A stretch of DNA of 64,000 nt from Siphonodentalium dalli (lineage: Eukaryota > Mollusca > Scaphopoda > Gadilida > Siphonodentaliidae): positions 27,158,987 through 27,222,986 of the forward strand of contig CP136063.1 of assembly GCA_032622095.1 (NCBI GenBank). The letters run 5' to 3'. The notes under the pieces were generated by a model. It ran no database searches and was not told the DNA's origin. It saw only the letters and a list, made by a program, of their open reading frames with translations. Made by a program: the position numbers and the translations under genes. Within the stretch, counting starts at the first letter, position 1. Each line of letters opens with the position of its first letter. This document shows positions 61,411-64,000 of this stretch, piece by piece.

Positions 61411-61752
61411 TTGGGTATCTCACTTGACAAGTACAACTTCAACGGGATTTTCACTGATCACATATGCGATAAGACCCGTGGCACGTTTATGATGTTGAAC
61501 AATGCTGGACTCTATCCCGGTGGTATGACCCCCAAAAGTTGCTCGTTAATTTATTCATCAGTGGTTATACCAAAAGGTCTGTACGGCTCTGAACTCCTCT
61601 GGAATTTAAATCAAACTCACATTGATCGACTTGAGAGTACACACATATTTTGTTTAAAATATTACCAGGGCCTTCATCATCGCACACAAACGGTTATAGC
61701 TCAAGGCTTTGGTTGGAACTTCATCTATGGTGTCACTTATCGAAAAACGTAA
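61411..61752 (+). pseudogene. LINE thumb and C-terminal region
   Basis: A 113-codon piece. GISLDKY starts at the point where CR1-like proteins have a LG(I/V) block. IYSSVVIPKGLYGSELLW (residues about 47-64) and LKYYQGLHHRTQT match the conserved post-RT region of this LINE type. The frame is lost at about 61,735, but the next frame continues with IEKRKLSFFGSLCNL up to the SINE-like insertion. Confidence 0.78.
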
Positions 61753-61821
61753 ATTGTCATTCTTCGGCTCGTTGTGCAACTTAAAAGTTTCCAAAACAGC
61801 AAAGCAAGTATTTGTTACTCG

Positions 61822-62653
61822 CTTATATCAGTACACCATATATATATATACTAGAAGGTGACCCGACTTCGTCCGGGCTATTAAAAAACCAAATTTCAAG
61901 TCGATTGCTCCACCCGTTTCCTAGATCTGGTCTGCGCATGCGCGAAGCTGGTGTCGCACGTGCTCGGCGACCCGATAAAATTCGTATCCGGGGCAAGATA
62001 CATTCACATACCAAATTTAAAGTCAATATCTCAACCCGTTTTCGAGATCTCGTCTGCGCATGCGCGAAGCTGGCGTCGCACGTGCTCGGCGACCCGATAA
62101 AATTCGTATCCGGGGCAAGATACATTCACATACCAAATTTCAAGTCGATAGCTACACCCGTTACCGAGATATATAGCCCAATGTCATTTGCGGATACCTC
62201 GGCCGGTGATGAGTTAACGCGACACAGTCAAATGCATCGGCAGGGTGAGAGTTAACGTAATCTAACTTTATGACCTCTGACGACGTCATAGAATTTACGC
62301 ATTGATTTTATCCTGATAAAAGCATCGGACCACTTGTACCTAATAATTGAGGCAGATAACTAAAACGGATACATACATATTATATATCGTTCGAAAGATG
62401 AAGCCACACAGATTCTAACCGTGCAAATTATATGACTGGCAATTTATTATTCGCGCTATATCGAATCGATTTGTGAGCACCGAACTGAAATATATTAGCG
62501 CAAAAACGGCGTAAAAATAGATTTGACCTCCGCACGTGAAAAGTTGACCTCGCACGGACAAATAAATATGCCTATGTTCGTCTCCGGCCGAAAACACATC
62601 CAAATACCAAATTTCATCGAAATTGGCTTAGTCGTTTTCGAGTCCATCGATTT

Positions 62654-62701
<48 letters not shown>

Positions 62702-62768
62702 AACACATACACACACACACAGATCTTTCAAAATATATAATAGATAGGTGCTTCAACCTCTCTATCTA
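61822..62768 (+). mobile_element. SINE/RTE-like element, 947 bp, flanked by GTTACTCG
   Basis: Exact 8-bp repeats GTTACTCG (61,814-61,821 and 62,769-62,776) flank the insertion in the LINE C-terminal coding region. The element starts near a (TA)n run followed by ACTAGAAGGTGACCCGACTT. It contains a 122-bp tandem repeat (units starting 61,889, 62,011 and a partial one at 62,133). It ends with AAATTTCATCGAAATTGGCT and an (AC)n tail at 62,656-62,720. The CGACTTCGT start and the ATTTCATCGAAAT-xGG...CAC tail are typical of RTE-linked SINE 3' ends in invertebrates. No protein is encoded. Confidence 0.68.
62656..62720. repeat. (AC)n microsatellite
   Basis: An uninterrupted (AC)n tract with a short CAAACAAACA interruption near 62,695, at the 3' end of the SINE/RTE-like element. 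This is where such elements commonly carry simple repeats. Confidence 0.95.
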
Positions 62769-62776
62769 GTTACTCG

Positions 62777-63371
62777 TCTGACATATTCTTCGTCCTTAGT
62801 AGATATAAAATGACAGAGACCATTGTGAACTACATCGAAGATTCAATATTCCCGAAGAAATCTACTTGGAAATGTGCGATAAATGAATCATGGTCAAGAG
62901 TTAATAGAGAATATTGGGAAATGAGCTTAAATGAGGATACTCGACTTGTCGGGTTCTCTGCCGTCCACCCAACGTTATGTATGTCCCGGCTATGGGAAAA
63001 TCGCCGAATATACCCAGCCCATAAAAATCATATCTACTTATTGCACGCCTTATTTGTATACTGGAAACCTGCGTATTATGTAACAACAAACATAAAGATC
63101 TTGTAACACATGCCTTAATCGTATGTTCTTCCATTTGCGACGATCGAAATACCTTTGAATTCGAGCTACTAAACTTGTTTCATGTAGACATTTATATGCA
63201 ATATGATAAACTGGATGTAGAATCCAAAACGCGCGTTCTACTATCAGGTCTACATGAAAACATATACTGTGCTACCGAAGAAGAAAATGAACTAATATAG
63301 ACTTTTTCGTGAACAAAGCCGCATTCCTCTGGAGAGTATATGTTGATCGACTGACGCCAAGTCCTGACTAG
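62777..63371 (+). pseudogene. LINE C-terminal domain with zinc knuckle
   Basis: The LINE coding sequence resumes after the SINE-like insertion. From about 62,783 one frame reads IFFVLSRYKMTETIVNYIED...KKSTWKCAINESW and HPTLCMSRLWE. After a frameshift near 63,060 it continues as LETCVLC...DLVTHALIVC, giving a C-x2-C...H-x4-C knuckle. That frame ends at 63,298. A further frame continues with DFFVNKAAFLW to a stop near 63,369, which may be the genuine C terminus. About 470 bp of 3' untranslated region follow. Confidence 0.75.
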
Positions 63372-63847
63372 ATCTCACAAACCTTCATGTAAACTCAATC
63401 ATAACATGCCGTTATAAGCGTGTTCGTAATTGTTCATATCACATGTATCGGTGTATTGTTTTACCAGTAAGTACATTTGTCTGTATGTATGTATGCCGTT
63501 TGTTTGTTTGTCTCGTATGCCTGCTTGTCTGACTGTCGTCTGTATGTCTGTAAGTATGATATGGCTGTATATATATATATGAGTGGTGCTGGGGAAATGG
63601 TCGGCTCTGAGTCGGTAAGACTGCACAAAGGCATTGGCGTTTGTGGGTCTTCCAGAGAGAGAGAGAGAGAGAGAGATCCCTGATTCGGGTCCAACTCCGG
63701 CTTGGTCGTCTCGGAGTATGCTATTTCTCTGTATGTAAGTACGATATGGCTGTATAATGGAATGTGTTATGTACCAAATTGTGTTTGTTTTCATAATATA
63801 AACATTTATATATGAATCTCCATATATGGAGGATAATAAAGATATAT
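63372..63847 (+). other. LINE 3' untranslated region and tail
   Basis: Non-coding sequence with a (GA)n tract (63,654-63,676) and repeated TGTCTGTATGT words near 63,475-63,555. An AATAAAGATATATATT tail precedes the satellite junction. There is no poly(A) run, in keeping with CR1/L2-type LINEs, which end in short tandem microsatellite-like tails. Confidence 0.6.
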
Positions 63848-64000
63848 ATTAACTCTTTCATTACGGGAGCCGCGCTTGTGCATGATTAATTATTTCATGA
63901 CTGGAGCTGCGTTGGTGCAGCATTAATTATTTTATGATGGGATATGTGCCAGTGCAGCATTAGCCCTTTCATGACGGGTAGCTGTGCCAGTGCAGCATTA
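63848..64000. repeat. 37-bp satellite resumes
   Basis: Four units follow the LINE tail and run off the window. The first (CTCTTTCATTACGGGAGCCG, CGCTTGTGC) is almost the same as the unit at about 49,584. This shows that the same array continues on the far side of the insertion. Confidence 0.92.

Larger units (their letters stand above)
51718..63847 (+). mobile_element. CR1-like LINE, 5'-truncated, split by two nested insertions
   Basis: The LINE is inserted in the 37-bp satellite. ATTAAC stands at both edges (51,712-51,717 and 63,848-63,853), and satellite units continue on each side. Protein pieces in order are the end of an apurinic endonuclease domain, a linker, the RT palm (LDLWKAFDTVW; later ADD), the thumb, and a C-terminal domain ending in a C-x2-C...H...C knuckle. 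The copy is truncated inside the endonuclease, has in-frame stops and frameshifts, and ends in a long 3' region with an AATAAA-like tail near 63,833. It is interrupted by a DNA element (53,180-61,162) and a SINE/RTE-like element (61,822-62,768). The clade is judged from overall protein style (CR1/L2-like) and is not certain. Confidence 0.82.

Noticed and set aside
62495..62747. Frames with poly-TH or poly-VC stretches
   Set aside because: Translation of the (AC)n microsatellite, not a protein.
51713..63847. LTR retrotransposon or retroviral interpretation of the RT pieces
   Set aside because: No LTRs, integrase, protease or RNase H were seen; the GDFN endonuclease, LDLWKAFDTVW and C-terminal knuckle are LINE features.

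Overview
This window looks like intergenic, repeat-dense DNA from an animal genome, most likely a marine invertebrate. The base composition is AT-rich, TACATGTACA-type words are frequent, and the non-LTR retrotransposon types resemble those of molluscs and lancelets; the species cannot be fixed from this sequence. I found no intact host protein-coding gene, tRNA, rRNA or CRISPR array. The only convincing protein signals are decayed retrotransposon reading frames: an L1/Tx1-like LINE on the minus strand (about 35.5-37.8 kb) and a CR1-like LINE on the plus strand (51.7-63.8 kb).

Layout, left half. 1-5.2 kb is unremarkable AT-rich DNA carrying small inverted-repeat elements: a nested GTACAGG-motif family at 1.5-3.1 kb, a near-perfect palindrome at 2.6 kb and a MITE at 3.33-3.72 kb. 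5.18-7.51 kb is a 45-bp minisatellite. 7.64-34.84 kb is a giant inverted repeat. Its outer arms (7.64-8.85 and 33.64-34.84 kb) and inner arms (10.28-11.35 and 31.0-31.95 kb) match in opposite orientation, while the segments between outer and inner arm differ on the two sides. Its centre (11.35-31.0 kb) is a roughly 19.6-kb minisatellite of alternating 41- and 43-bp monomers. This array changes polarity three times and is organised into near-identical higher-order copies of about 2.8-3.1 kb, plus a 5.2-kb segmental duplication.

Layout, right half. After the LINE at 35.5-37.8 kb come diverged direct copies of pieces of the giant repeat (38.0-39.55 kb). A TA-flanked MITE (40.33-40.99 kb), two long perfect or near-perfect palindromes (42.2 and 42.85 kb) and a non-autonomous hAT element with an exact 8-bp target duplication (43.11-43.93 kb) follow. 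From 46.69 kb a 37-bp satellite runs to 51.72 kb and resumes at 63.85 kb.

The two satellite blocks are one array split by a nested stack of insertions. A 5'-truncated CR1-like LINE (ATTAAC at both edges) entered the satellite. Its reverse transcriptase domain was then split by a 7,983-bp TA-flanked DNA element (53,180-61,162), and collapsing that insertion to one TA leaves the LINE reading frame open across the junction. Inside that DNA element lies a 4.55-kb foldback element with arms of about 1.45 kb. The LINE 3' part also carries a 947-bp SINE/RTE-like insertion flanked by GTTACTCG. The insertions therefore give a relative order: satellite, then LINE, then DNA element, then foldback.

The most interesting signals are the nested 8-kb element with palindromic CACACA/TGTGTG subterminal arrays, the foldback family whose arms recur inside-out around the giant inverted repeat, and the polarity-switching higher-order minisatellite. 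Element edges quoted without a target duplication are accurate only to a few tens of bases.
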